Assembly: GCA_050633905.1 (NCBI GenBank)
Contig: JBOEHJ010000050.1
Coordinates: forward strand, 110,007 to 174,006
Direction: 5' to 3'
DNA: 64,000 nt
DNA from: JANQPX01 sp050633905
Lineage (GTDB): Bacteria > Pseudomonadota > Alphaproteobacteria > Geminicoccales > Geminicoccaceae
Under the pieces are notes generated by a model. It saw only the letters and a list, made by a program, of their open reading frames with translations, ran no database searches and was not told where the DNA came from. Below are positions 17,438-26,377 of the stretch, piece after piece (the stretch's first letter is position 1; every line of letters starts with the position of its first letter). The position numbers and the translations under genes were made by a program.

Positions 17438-18436
17438 ATGATGAAGGGGCGGATTTTCTCAGGCATCCAGCCAAGTGGCAGCTTGCATCTCGGGAATTAT
17501 CTCGGGGCTATTCGAAACTGGGTGCAGCTGCAGGGTGACTATGAAGCGATCTATTGCGTTGTCGATCTCCATGCGATCACCGTACTTAAGGATCCGGCCT
17601 TACTGCGCCAGCGGACCATCGAGGTCGCAGCGAGCTTTATCGCGGCCGGGCTGGACGTCGAAAAGACAACGATTTTCGCGCAAAGCCATGTCGCGGCGCA
17701 TACGCAGCTTGCCTGGGTCTTCAATTGCGTCACGCCGCTTGGTTGGCTGAATCGCATGACCCAGTTCAAGGACAAAGCAGGCAAGAAGAAGGATCAGGCC
17801 CTCGCTGGCCTCTATACCTATCCGGTGCTGATGGCCGCCGATATTCTATTGTACAAAGCGACCCATGTGCCGGTGGGCGAAGACCAAAAGCAGCATGTGG
17901 AGCTTGCGCGTGACATCGCAGGCGCCTTCAATCGGACTTATGATGGTGAGTTCTTTCCGCTGCCCGAGCCTGTGATCCAGGATGAGGCGGCTCGGATCAT
18001 GTCGCTGCGTGACGGCACCAAAAAGATGAGCAGCTCTGATCCTTCCGATCAAAGCCGGATCAATCTTGTCGATGACGCGGAGACGATCGCCCAGAAAATC
18101 CGCCGAGCGAAGTCTGACAGCGAGCTCGGTCTTTCCTTTGATCAGGAAAATCGACCGGAAGCCTCGAATTTGCTACAGATCTACGCAGCACTCGCCGAAG
18201 AGCCGAGGGCCAAGATCGAAGCTGAATTCGCCGAAAGTTCGTTTTCCGAATTCAAGAGCAAGCTCGCCGATTTAGCCGTTTCGAGGCTTGAACCAATCAC
18301 AGGCGAGATGCGTCGTCTCATGGCGGATCCCGGTGAGATTGAGGGTATTCTTACGCGGGGGGCTGAGAAAGCTGAGGCGATTGCTCTTGATAATGTCGCC
18401 AAGGTTTACGACATCGTCGGTTTCCTGCCGCGCTGA
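17438..18436 (+). CDS. trpS: Tryptophanyl-tRNA synthetase
   Basis: About 332 residues, class I synthetase. The HIGH-type signature is in IQPSGSLHLGNYLGAI and the KMSKS-type loop is KKMSSSDPSD. Three ATGs in tandem begin at 17435, 17438 and 17441; the AAAAGG site (17427-17432) suits the second or third best. It charges tRNA-Trp. It is followed after 29 nt by the DUF2333 gene. Confidence 0.96.
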   Translation: MMKGRIFSGIQPSGSLHLGNYLGAIRNWVQLQGDYEAIYCVVDLHAITVLKDPALLRQRTIEVAASFIAAGLDVEKTTIFAQSHVAAHTQLAWVFNCVTPLGWLNRMTQFKDKAGKKKDQALAGLYTYPVLMAADILLYKATHVPVGEDQKQHVELARDIAGAFNRTYDGEFFPLPEPVIQDEAARIMSLRDGTKKMSSSDPSDQSRINLVDDAETIAQKIRRAKSDSELGLSFDQENRPEASNLLQIYAALAEEPRAKIEAEFAESSFSEFKSKLADLAVSRLEPITGEMRRLMADPGEIEGILTRGAEKAEAIALDNVAKVYDIVGFLPR

Positions 18437-18465
18437 ATCAAGTCTTCAAGTCTTAAGGACAGATC

Positions 18466-19515
18466 ATGGCCGAGCCGACGGTACCATCGAATAGCTCCGG
18501 TTCAAACGAGAAACCAGCCATCCAGCCTGGGTCGGCTGCGGATATGTTTGACGATCCGACCCCATCTGGACAAGGGACGAGACGGTTCAGCTGGGTTCCT
18601 TCCCTTCGTGTAATCGGCCTTGCGCCTTTGGCACTCATCCTCCTGCTGCTGGTCTACTATATCGGTGGCATGATCTGGATCACGAAGGTCGATGACGACA
18701 TCGCCTTTGGCCAACCGAGTTCGGCGCCAGAGGGCGGTAGTCTGACGGTTGCGTTGATTGCCGATTTGATCGAGCGCGAAATCGAAACCCATAGCTGGGT
18801 CGCCAATGATCCGTTCTTCATGCCGGGGTCGCTACTCGACAATATGCCGAACTTCCAGCAAGGCGTCGTCACGGCTGCATCGCGGTTTGCTATTGAATTG
18901 CGTGATCAGATCGCGCGTACCCGAGGCTCAAGCCCGGTCGACAAGAACGTCGAGAAAGCATCGGGCTTTCTCGTCTATCCCGGCGATGTCTGGATCTTCA
19001 ACCCGAAGGAATCCTGGGCGCCGACGGCCAGTTCGGAGAAGCAATATCGACAAGCGGTCGAGGCGCTGCGGATTTACAATCAAGACGTTGCCGATGGCAG
19101 TGCTGTCTTTGCGCCGAGGGCCGACAATCTCCTGACCACGATCGATCGGGTAACCTCGGATATCGGGAGTGCGTCCGCTGGCATCAGCCGTCACATCCGG
19201 GAGAATTCTGGCTGGTGGCTGGATTTTCAGGCGGATGATCTTTTCTACGCCAATAAGGGACGCCTTTACGCTTATTACCAACTAATGCGTGCGATGCAGG
19301 AAGACTTTTCCAATGTGATCGCCGAAAAGGGCCTCCAGAATGCTTGGCGCTTGACGATGATCAGTCTTGAGGAAGCGGCGACGCTTCAGCCCTGGGTGAT
19401 TACCAATGGGGCACCCGATAGCCAATTCAGACCAAGTCACCTTGCCGCCCAAGGTTTCTATCTGTTGCGAGCACGGACGCAATTGAAAGAGATCTCCAAT
19501 ATCCTCCTGAAATAG
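18466..19515 (+). CDS. DUF2333 family inner-membrane protein
   Basis: 349 residues. After a polar N-terminus of about 48 residues there is one transmembrane segment (GLAPLALILLLLVYYIGGMI), followed by a long periplasmic helical domain with the family's ENSGWWLDFQADDLFYANKG and YAYYQLMRAMQEDF stretches. AAGGAC lies 5 nt before the ATG. DUF2333 proteins are widespread in proteobacteria and have no established function that I know. It follows trpS closely and may be co-transcribed. Confidence 0.85.
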   Translation: MAEPTVPSNSSGSNEKPAIQPGSAADMFDDPTPSGQGTRRFSWVPSLRVIGLAPLALILLLLVYYIGGMIWITKVDDDIAFGQPSSAPEGGSLTVALIADLIEREIETHSWVANDPFFMPGSLLDNMPNFQQGVVTAASRFAIELRDQIARTRGSSPVDKNVEKASGFLVYPGDVWIFNPKESWAPTASSEKQYRQAVEALRIYNQDVADGSAVFAPRADNLLTTIDRVTSDIGSASAGISRHIRENSGWWLDFQADDLFYANKGRLYAYYQLMRAMQEDFSNVIAEKGLQNAWRLTMISLEEAATLQPWVITNGAPDSQFRPSHLAAQGFYLLRARTQLKEISNILLK

Positions 19516-19671
19516 TCGACCTAGGACGAAGATTGCTCGTCTTCTTCTTGAACACCGCGGTCGTATGGGCCATCTTTGCAGCAGTGGTCCCGACATCTGA
19601 TGAACGAATGGCAACATCCTAGCCATTGGTCATATCTGGATGATCGAACGAGATACTTGAGAGGTCGGACG

Positions 19672-20232
19672 ATGTTCATACAGACCGAGCAAACCCCAAA
19701 CCCGGCCACGTTGAAGTTTCTGCCGGGGCAGGACGTCATGAGTGACGGTGTTGCCGACTTCACTGATGTGGAAGCCAGCGAGAGCTCACCGCTTGCCAAG
19801 CGGGTCTTTGCGGTGGAAGGCGTTACCGGCGTGTTTCTGGGCAGCGACTTCGTCACCGTGACGAAAGCGGCGGGTGAAGATTGGTATGCCTTGAAGCCAG
19901 CGGTTCTTGGCGCGCTGATGGAGCACTACAAATCAGGTGATCCCGTGATTGCGCCTGATGCCGAACTTGCCAAGGAAACCGGTGCGGCGAGCGAAGACGA
20001 TGACGAAATCGTCAAGCAGATCAAGGAACTTATCGATACTCGCGTACGCCCCGCCGTGGCGCAGGATGGCGGCGATATCATCTTTCACGGGTTTGAGCGT
20101 GGGATCGTCTATCTCCATATGCGCGGCGCTTGTGCTGGATGCCCAAGCTCGACCATCACGCTCAAGAATGGCATCGAGAACCTTCTTCGCTATTATGTTC
20201 CCGAGGTCTCCGAAGTCAGGCCGATCGACTGA
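19672..20232 (+). CDS. Nfu-type iron-sulfur cluster carrier
   Basis: 187 residues with the N-terminal Nfu domain (IQTEQTPNPATLKFLPG) and a C-terminal NifU-like domain whose CxxC is C154-x-x-C157 in GACAGCPSS. The protein accepts and delivers 4Fe-4S clusters to target enzymes. The ATG at 19672 has GAGAGG six bases before it; an upstream in-frame start would add 32 residues of poor coding quality and is rejected. It heads a run with tsaB and rimI. Confidence 0.94.
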   Translation: MFIQTEQTPNPATLKFLPGQDVMSDGVADFTDVEASESSPLAKRVFAVEGVTGVFLGSDFVTVTKAAGEDWYALKPAVLGALMEHYKSGDPVIAPDAELAKETGAASEDDDEIVKQIKELIDTRVRPAVAQDGGDIIFHGFERGIVYLHMRGACAGCPSSTITLKNGIENLLRYYVPEVSEVRPID

Positions 20233-20247
20233 TCGGCGCGATCGTTC

Positions 20248-20988
20248 GTGCTTGGTCTCGCCCTCGATAGCGCAGGCGGCATGGCCTCAGCTGCACTTTG
20301 GCGCGATCGGGCAGGCAGCGAGGATAGCAGCGCAAACCAAGCATTTGACATGCTCGCCTATCGGGAATTGCCGCCGGAAAGCGGCAAGGCAGACCAGCTT
20401 ATCTTGGTGGTCGAGCAGCTTCTCCAATCCCGATCATTGAGCTACGGCGATCTCGACGTCATCGCTGTCAATCGTGGACCCGGGAGTTTTACCGGCATCC
20501 GCAGCGCCGTTGCGCTATGTCGCGGGCTGGCGCTTGCAACGCAACGCCCCGTCATCGGCGTGACCACCCACGAAGCGCTTGCGCTGTCTCTTGTGGGCGA
20601 TGACGTGATCGGCTTGAGCCGGCCAAGGCCGCTGATGATCGCTGAGGATGCGCGCCGGAGCCAGGTCTACGTTCAAAGTTTCGATGTCGATCTCCAGCCG
20701 TTAGGCGATGTCAGGGCCTGTTCGCCGGAGATTGCGGCAGAAGAGCTTGGTTTCGGCCCCTGGGACTTGGGCGGGAGTGGTGCCGCTTTGGTCCGGGAAC
20801 ATCTTGATGATCATTCGGTCGTCACCATTGTTGATGAAATCGGACTGGATGCGAGAGCAGTCGCCTTGGCAGCCAGCACGCGCTTGATCGCCGGCGAAAA
20901 ACCGATGCCCGGCTTTGATCTCCTGCCGCTTTACATCCGGGCACCCGATGCCGTTCGCCCCAAGCCCCTTGTTGGAGAGCTGATCTGA
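20248..20988 (+). CDS. tsaB: tRNA threonylcarbamoyladenosine biosynthesis protein TsaB
   Basis: 246 residues from a GTG start. The ASKHA-fold signature VNRGPGSFTGIRSAVALCRGLALA is clear. TsaB binds TsaD and TsaE to transfer threonylcarbamoyl to A37 of ANN-decoding tRNAs. It sits 15 nt after nfu and 1 nt before rimI, a very common tsaB-rimI arrangement. Confidence 0.94.
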   Translation: MLGLALDSAGGMASAALWRDRAGSEDSSANQAFDMLAYRELPPESGKADQLILVVEQLLQSRSLSYGDLDVIAVNRGPGSFTGIRSAVALCRGLALATQRPVIGVTTHEALALSLVGDDVIGLSRPRPLMIAEDARRSQVYVQSFDVDLQPLGDVRACSPEIAAEELGFGPWDLGGSGAALVREHLDDHSVVTIVDEIGLDARAVALAASTRLIAGEKPMPGFDLLPLYIRAPDAVRPKPLVGELI

Positions 20989-20989
20989 C

Positions 20990-21529
20990 ATGCTGGCTTT
21001 GAACCGCCTGCCATCGATTAGCATTAAGACGGTTGGCCCGTTCGATCTTGGCCGGCTGGCAAGGCTGCATCAATCCTGTTTTGACGACCCCTGGAGTCGG
21101 ACTGACCTCGCCCATCTTTTAGCATTGCCGGGCGGCTTCGGCATTCTTGGCCGCTTGTTCGAAGGTAATCTTTCTGGGCTGGATGGTATGCGCGGCGTCG
21201 GTTTCGCTCTATGCCGCGTGATTCGCGATGAAGCGGAGCTGCTCTCGATCGGTGTCGGTCCCAATTATCGCCGACGCTCAATCGGTGCCGTCTTGTTGCG
21301 TGACAGCATGGAGCGCAGTCAGAAGATGGGCGCCCAGGCGATGTTCCTGGAGGTCGCCACCGACAACAAATCAGCGCAGCGTCTCTATCAATCCTTTGGG
21401 TTCGTCGAGGTCGGCAAACGCGAAGGGTATTACTCAAGGCCTGATGGAACGCGCATGAGCGCCTTTACCATGCGTTGCGATCTCAACAACACAGAGTTGC
21501 CAACACCTCGTCTACAAAGCTGTCGCTGA
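20990..21529 (+). CDS. rimI: Ribosomal protein alanine N-acetyltransferase RimI (GNAT)
   Basis: 179 residues with GNAT motifs: the acetyl-CoA loop in LSIGVGPNYRRRSIGAVLL and the YQSFGFVEVGKREGYY segment typical of RimI. It acetylates N-terminal alanines, classically of ribosomal protein S18. It begins 1 nt after tsaB. The conserved context supports the assignment over a generic GNAT. Confidence 0.9.
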   Translation: MLALNRLPSISIKTVGPFDLGRLARLHQSCFDDPWSRTDLAHLLALPGGFGILGRLFEGNLSGLDGMRGVGFALCRVIRDEAELLSIGVGPNYRRRSIGAVLLRDSMERSQKMGAQAMFLEVATDNKSAQRLYQSFGFVEVGKREGYYSRPDGTRMSAFTMRCDLNNTELPTPRLQSCR

Positions 21530-21571
21530 ACAGACTTCATCATCTCGATGAGGACAAGGCTTAAGCCAAAC

Positions 21572-21591
21572 GGTCGGCAGCCCTGCTGACC
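21572..21591 (-). terminator. Hairpin after gspG
   Basis: GGTCGGCAG and CTGCTGACC form nine pairs (one G-U) with a tight loop, abutting the stop of the leftward gspG gene. On that strand the stem is followed by a short T-containing stretch. It could also serve rimI, which converges from the left. Confidence 0.45.
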
Positions 21592-22031
21592 TACCAGCTG
21601 GTGATGTCCTGATCCTCGCCCTCGCCGCCTTCCGCTTGGTCCGAACCCAGGGAATAGAGATCGTACTCGCCATGCTCGCCCGGATGGCGATAGCCGTAGA
21701 GCTGCCCCCACGGATCGATCAGCGCATCCCGCTTCTTGACGTAAGGTCCGTTCCAACGCGGTGCATCGCCCGGCGCCTCGATCAGGGCTTCAAGCCCATC
21801 AGCTTCTGAAGGATAACGGCCAACCTCGAGACGGTAGAGGTCGAGGATTGAGGCAATATTCTGGATTTGCGCATGGGCAGCATCGCTTTTCGCCGAGCCA
21901 AGATATTTCAGAACCTGGGGGGCCGCGAAAGCGGCAAGCAGCCCGAGAATGACCAGGACGACCAGGAGTTCGATCAGCGTAAAGCCGCTTTCGGACCGAC
22001 GCTGGCGTTCTAGGGGAGGCGTTTCAGTCAT
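21591..22031 (-). CDS. gspG: Orphan type II secretion major pseudopilin GspG
   Basis: 146 residues. The prepilin cleavage site and hydrophobic helix read SESGFTLIELLVVLVILGLL with Glu at position +5, and the C-terminal half carries the GspG pattern GRYPSEADGLEALIE, DPWGQLYGYRHPG and YSLGSDQ. Major pseudopilins polymerise into the periplasmic piston of type II secretion. No other gsp gene is nearby. I choose the ATG at 22031; an upstream ATG at 22076 would add 15 residues before the leader. Confidence 0.88.
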   Translation of the reverse strand: MTETPPLERQRRSESGFTLIELLVVLVILGLLAAFAAPQVLKYLGSAKSDAAHAQIQNIASILDLYRLEVGRYPSEADGLEALIEAPGDAPRWNGPYVKKRDALIDPWGQLYGYRHPGEHGEYDLYSLGSDQAEGGEGEDQDITSW

Positions 22032-22485
22032 TGTCTCGAAATTTTTCCGGAGGCGACCATGCAGCGTCATTGCCAAGAATCGTTCTAGACCAACAGGTCT
22101 GACGCCTCAAGCTAGCTTCTCTCTCCACAATGGCATAGGCCTCGCGCAAAGCTAACAGGCTGGCCAGGATTACCAGGAGGAAGATCAGCTCGCCTGGTCA
22201 GAGGCCAGTTAGTGTTTTCATGACAACATCAGGCGAAAACAACCGGCCCCGTGGCGTAATAAGGGGCCGATCATCGCTAGAAGCCAATGCCCTGTTTTGT
22301 GCGTCAGCCAACAACCAGGTGAATTTTCCAGTTGTATTTCAGCGAATGTCAGAGGAGGTGCGACGGCGACCTTGAATGGCGCGTTCAGTCAGTGGCTGTC
22401 TGGATGGGTTCGGGCGTCGACCAACATCATTGTGGCATGTATGATCGGGGCCGTCCCATCGACGAAATACCGCCGACAGGAAAAC
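22032..22485. other. Gap between gspG and the HD-domain region
   Basis: I see no convincing gene, RNA or terminator here. Frames crossing the region (for example one opening at 22297) have poor coding character in this part. It should contain the gspG promoter. Confidence 0.5.
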
Positions 22486-22650
22486 ATGGTTGAATCTCAT
22501 AGGGATGAGATCATTCTCTTCCCCGCGTCGGGTGGTGGTGAGCCGATCTATGTCTGGGGCCACCCTTTCAGCATCGCAACCGCATATAAAATGTTCGATG
22601 CCTATTCAATCACAGAGCCATCGGCATGGCATCAGGTCGCCGTCGAATGA
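22486..22650 (+). CDS. Possible small protein, 54 residues
   Basis: An ATG with an AGGA site about 5 nt before it opens a frame beginning MVESHRDEIILFPASGGGEP, ending with WHQVAVE. The composition is plausible for a protein but no family is recognised; a resemblance to the LFPADSG-type segment of some bacteriocin domains is too weak to use. The frame extends upstream to 22297 without better support. It ends 36 nt before the HD-domain gene. Confidence 0.3.
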   Translation: MVESHRDEIILFPASGGGEPIYVWGHPFSIATAYKMFDAYSITEPSAWHQVAVE

Positions 22651-22686
22651 TCCCATTTTCGAACGTCAATATCAGGTCTTGAAGCC

Positions 22687-23265
22687 ATGACCGAAGACCG
22701 TCTCTCCCAACAGTTCGCCTTCTTGACCGAAGCGGACAAGCTGAAATCTGTTCTTCGCGCGAATAGGCTTTGCGACGGATCCAGGCGGGAAAATTCAGGG
22801 GAACATAGCTGGCATATCGCGCTCTATGCTCTGATTCTCGCCGAACACGCCAACCGTCCCATTCTCATCGACCGCGTCATCAAGATGTTGCTGATCCACG
22901 ATCTCGTCGAGATCGAAGTCGGCGACACCCCCATTCATGGCGATCATGACGTAGCCGCTGTCGAGGAGATCGAACGCGCGGCGGCAGATCGTATTTTTGG
23001 TCTTCTGCCATCGGGGCAGGCTGACGAGTATCGTCGTCTCTGGCAGGAGTTCGAAGATGCCGAGAGCGATGATGCGATTTTCGCAAAGTCCATCGATCGC
23101 GTACAGCCGGTCGTCAGCAATCTCGAAACCGGCGGTGGCACCTGGCACGATTTTAAGGTCACGCGAGAGCAATTGGAACAGCGCGTCGGTGTGAAGGTCG
23201 AGCGCGGCGCTCCCGCCCTATGGCATTATCTAAAGGCGCGCATTTCCGCCTATTTCGATCGGTGA
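22687..23265 (+). CDS. HD-domain 5'-nucleotidase-like phosphohydrolase (YfbR/HDDC2 type)
   Basis: 192 residues. Metal ligands are H40 in SGEHSWH, H71-D72 in LLIHDLVEIEVGD and a distal Asp in KSIDRVQPV. The order and length match the YfbR/HDDC2 group, which dephosphorylates deoxynucleoside monophosphates. It stands alone. Substrate range is inferred from the family only. Confidence 0.88.
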   Translation: MTEDRLSQQFAFLTEADKLKSVLRANRLCDGSRRENSGEHSWHIALYALILAEHANRPILIDRVIKMLLIHDLVEIEVGDTPIHGDHDVAAVEEIERAAADRIFGLLPSGQADEYRRLWQEFEDAESDDAIFAKSIDRVQPVVSNLETGGGTWHDFKVTREQLEQRVGVKVERGAPALWHYLKARISAYFDR

Positions 23266-23834
23266 TGAGGCTCTTTTCTAACAAGCGCACAAAGCTGGTG
23301 AACAGATTATTCTTTGAGAAAAGGGGGCAAAGAACACCCCAATAGTCGAGATGCAGCTACAAGTAACTTTTGCCACGCCTCAGATAATTAATAGGGGGGT
23401 TAACGTTTTCTCAATCAACGCATGGCAGCCTGGTGTTCTGGCCCATGCCATCCTGGAAATCTGCCCGCCCGCCGGCAAAAGTAAGGCTGAGCTCAAACTC
23501 CCAGGAACGCACGGACCGACATAAGAACCCCTGTCGCATGAATACGTAGCGGAAAGGTTAACATGGCCTTCCCTTTGGAGAACCAAACGTTCGTTGGCGG
23601 ACAAGTGGCTGGTGGAATGTCCACAGCATCGACTTTCCTTTTCCAAGACACGCCCATGTTTAGTCATTTCTTTGATCAATATGACCTTGGTGTTCCGGTT
23701 ATCTGGCAATCAAATGTTATGGACACTCATCCGTGACATTTGCGCATGTCGGTTGATATGGGGTCATTTGGGCAACGAAGGCAGATCGCATATGGGTCTG
23801 TGGCCGGGTGCGTGAGACTTCTTCGGCAGCCTAT
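23266..23834. other. 569-bp gap between HD gene and the catabolic cluster
   Basis: No supported gene. One leftward frame (23380-23709) is open but has erratic codon use and no recognisable protein. A 7-bp inverted repeat (CAAATGT/ACATTTG) lies near 23712-23750. No terminator with a T-run was found for the leftward cluster that ends at 23835. Confidence 0.5.
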
Positions 23835-25454
23835 CTAAGCAAGCGCCCTGATCACCTCGTCGGTCGTTGTCACCACGGCAACATTCTGTTGGGCGTAGTT
23901 GATCGAGGCGTTGTGCCATTCCGCATTCATGGTGGAGCAGCAGTCCTCTGGCGTGATGATGTGGTAGCCCTTGTCGGCGCCGGTGCGTGCGGTGTGCTCG
24001 ACCGACATGTTGGTCCAAGCCCCGGTATTGATGATGGTGTCGCGGCCGCCACTTTTCAGCACGGTTTCAAGAGATGTGCCCTCCCAGGCGCTCATGCGCA
24101 TCTTCGTGACCACATGATCCCCAGTTTTCGGCTCGAGCCCTGGAACAGGTGAGCCACCCCAGCTGTCTCGAACCAGCGCATTCGCTTCCCAAAGTCCCTT
24201 GAAAAGCGGCGCGTTCATGGTGAGGCCGGGAGCCCCTGGCTCCACCAGAAACCATACATGAACAACCATCACCCCTTTGGCGCGACACACCTCGGCAAGC
24301 CGCATTAGATTGGCGATATTATTCTGCTCCTGGCAATGCGCAGGCGACCCCGATGACGCAAAAGCCCCCCCCTCCATCACCACATCATTCTGCATATCCT
24401 GAACAATCAACGCGGTGCGCCCCGCATCGATCGACAGGGCCGATCCGCCCCCGGACGAACTTTGGTCCGGCGCAGATTCGGCGGTCACCATCTGAACCGA
24501 ACCTGCTATCGCAGTCCCCGGCGCAGCCGCTGGTCGCCGTGCGGTCATGAAGGGTTCGTTGCGGGGCCCGACTTTGGTTTGGATGGTGTAGAGGGAGTGG
24601 GTGGCGCAGACGAAGAGGGTGCGCCAGTCTTCGCCGCCCCAATGGAGGTTGGCGGCGAGTTCGGGGATGTCGACTTTGCCAATGAGGCGCATGTCCGGGG
24701 CATAGACCCAAAGGCCGCCGGGTGCGGTGACCCAGACATTGCCAAGCGCGTCGCATTTCATGCCGTCGGGCACGCCCGGTTTCAGGCTGTCCTTCAGCCC
24801 TTCGGCGAACAGGCGGCCATTGGCGAGCGAGCCGTCGGGCTGGACGTCATAGACCCGGATCAGCGCTTTTTCCGTGTCGTTGATATAGAGCAGCCGCTCA
24901 TCCGGCGAGAAACACAAGCCGTTGGGTTGACCGAAGAGATAGCGGTCAACCAACAGCTCTGGCTCTTGACCGGGGCGATCAGCCCGAATCTTGTAGACAC
25001 CTTGAAAGCCGAGATCCCGCGGGCGTTTGATGCCGAAGCCCGGCATCCGACCGAACCAGGGATCCGTGAAGTAGATGTCGCCGTTGGATTTGACGATCAC
25101 ATCATTCGGGCTGTTGAGTTCGCGCCCTTCGAAGTGGGACGCCAGTACGGTCCTAGAGCCGTCGGCTCCGAGCCTGATCAGAGACGAGGTCGAATGCTCG
25201 CAGATAATCAGGTTCAGGTCCCGATCATAGGTGAGGCCGTTGCCCTTGTTGGAGGGCTTCGCCACCTCGCGCACGCCGCTTCGACGATCCCAGCGCCTGC
25301 GGACATCGCCGGGCATATCCGAGAACAGGAGATAGTGCTCGACCGGATGCCAGATCGGCCCCTCAGTAAAGGTGAAGCCGGAGCCGAGCTGAACGACCGG
25401 CGCATACTCGTCAACGAGCTGTCGAAACGCCGGATCGAGTGCTTCATGGGCCAT
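23835..25454 (-). CDS. SMP-30/gluconolactonase fused to an isochorismatase-like domain
   Basis: 539 residues. Residues 1-300 are an SMP-30 beta-propeller lactonase with ligands visible at E31 (TEGPIWHP), N117 (NSPND), N178 and D230 (VPDG). A linker rich in Ala, Pro, Ser and Gly (about 305-342) leads to an isochorismatase-like hydrolase at 345-539 with D353 (IVQDMQND) and K451. The usual nucleophilic Cys is replaced: the motif reads GAWTNMSVEHT, with S484. That makes amidase chemistry doubtful and an isochorismatase-like or non-catalytic role possible. It is the last gene of the leftward cluster. The fusion is directly seen; its function is inference. Confidence 0.9.
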   Translation of the reverse strand: MAHEALDPAFRQLVDEYAPVVQLGSGFTFTEGPIWHPVEHYLLFSDMPGDVRRRWDRRSGVREVAKPSNKGNGLTYDRDLNLIICEHSTSSLIRLGADGSRTVLASHFEGRELNSPNDVIVKSNGDIYFTDPWFGRMPGFGIKRPRDLGFQGVYKIRADRPGQEPELLVDRYLFGQPNGLCFSPDERLLYINDTEKALIRVYDVQPDGSLANGRLFAEGLKDSLKPGVPDGMKCDALGNVWVTAPGGLWVYAPDMRLIGKVDIPELAANLHWGGEDWRTLFVCATHSLYTIQTKVGPRNEPFMTARRPAAAPGTAIAGSVQMVTAESAPDQSSSGGGSALSIDAGRTALIVQDMQNDVVMEGGAFASSGSPAHCQEQNNIANLMRLAEVCRAKGVMVVHVWFLVEPGAPGLTMNAPLFKGLWEANALVRDSWGGSPVPGLEPKTGDHVVTKMRMSAWEGTSLETVLKSGGRDTIINTGAWTNMSVEHTARTGADKGYHIITPEDCCSTMNAEWHNASINYAQQNVAVVTTTDEVIRALA

Positions 25455-25476
25455 GCGCCGCTCCCCCTTTTCCTAA

Positions 25477-26325
25477 TTAAACCGGGAACCAGTCACGCTT
25501 CGGCACGGACTGGCTGACCGGGCCTGGGACTTGGCTTTCCAGGCGGCCGACCACCTGCTGGTTCTCGATCAACGCCGGCTTGTCATGGATCGGGAGGAGA
25601 TAACGGAAATTGCTCAAGAGCTTCTTGATCGCCGCCTTTTCCGCCCGCTTGGAACCTGCGTGGTTGCCGGTCACATGCGGCTCCATGTCACCGACCTGGT
25701 AGACAGGGTCAATGATCTGATCCTGAAAGTCGTAGATCACATCACCGCAGATATTGGCGAGCCCATCGGCGGTCTCGACCACCACATTCATCGATCCTTC
25801 GGTGTGCGCATTGGCAGGTTCACACCAGACGCCGGGGCAGATCTCTTCGGCCTCAGTCAATTCGAGATCCATGAGGCGCAAGGCATTCTTGGTATGGAGC
25901 CGTTCGATCAGATGCTGGATATCGGGCTTCGGATATTGTGGATGCATCAAGCCTGAGACCGAGCATTCCAGCTCGCGCCGATTGATCACCGATGTGGTGT
26001 TCATCGGGAAGTGATCATCCTTGCCGGCGTGATCGATATGCAGATGGGTGTGCAGGATATAGCGCACGTCGCCCGGCTTGACGTCGAAGCGCGCGAGTTG
26101 GTTCTCGATCATGTTTTCATGGAACTGCAGCCCGCGCATACCCAGGCTTTCCATGATCGCATTGTCGCGATAGCCGGTATCCACCAGGATCGGCCAGGGG
26201 CCACCCAGGATCAAAAACCCGTAAACCGGGACGCGGCGCGTCCGGCCGCAATTGTGCCCCAGCACCAAAAAACTGTTCTCGAGTTCGATATCGCCGTAGT
26301 CGAGGATCTTGATTTCCAACGCCAT
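25477..26325 (-). CDS. Metallo-beta-lactamase fold hydrolase (AHL-lactonase-like)
   Basis: 282 residues. The zinc motif HTHLHIDHAGKDD is complete (HxHxDH), with later ligands in NAHTEGSMNV and the Asp of NICGDVIYDF. The arrangement is that of N-acyl-homoserine lactonase-type lactonases, but in a catabolic cluster the substrate is more likely a pathway lactone or ester. It lies between the SMP-30 fusion (22 nt downstream) and the amidohydrolase (52 nt upstream), all on one strand. Confidence 0.88.
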   Translation of the reverse strand: MALEIKILDYGDIELENSFLVLGHNCGRTRRVPVYGFLILGGPWPILVDTGYRDNAIMESLGMRGLQFHENMIENQLARFDVKPGDVRYILHTHLHIDHAGKDDHFPMNTTSVINRRELECSVSGLMHPQYPKPDIQHLIERLHTKNALRLMDLELTEAEEICPGVWCEPANAHTEGSMNVVVETADGLANICGDVIYDFQDQIIDPVYQVGDMEPHVTGNHAGSKRAEKAAIKKLLSNFRYLLPIHDKPALIENQQVVGRLESQVPGPVSQSVPKRDWFPV

Positions 26326-26377
26326 CCTTGTTCTCCCTTGGTCTTGGGCGTCGTCGCCCTCTTGTTCGTGGTTCGGC

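Noticed and set aside
22339..22563. Leftward 74-codon frame in the gap after gspG
   Set aside because: No coding character and no start signal.
23380..23709. 109-codon leftward frame in the gap before the cluster
   Set aside because: Irregular codon use, no ribosome site and no similarity to a known family.
24462..25517. 351-codon rightward frame opposite the SMP-30 fusion
   Set aside because: The leftward frame has complete SMP-30 motifs and metal ligands; this one is antisense with no recognisable domain.
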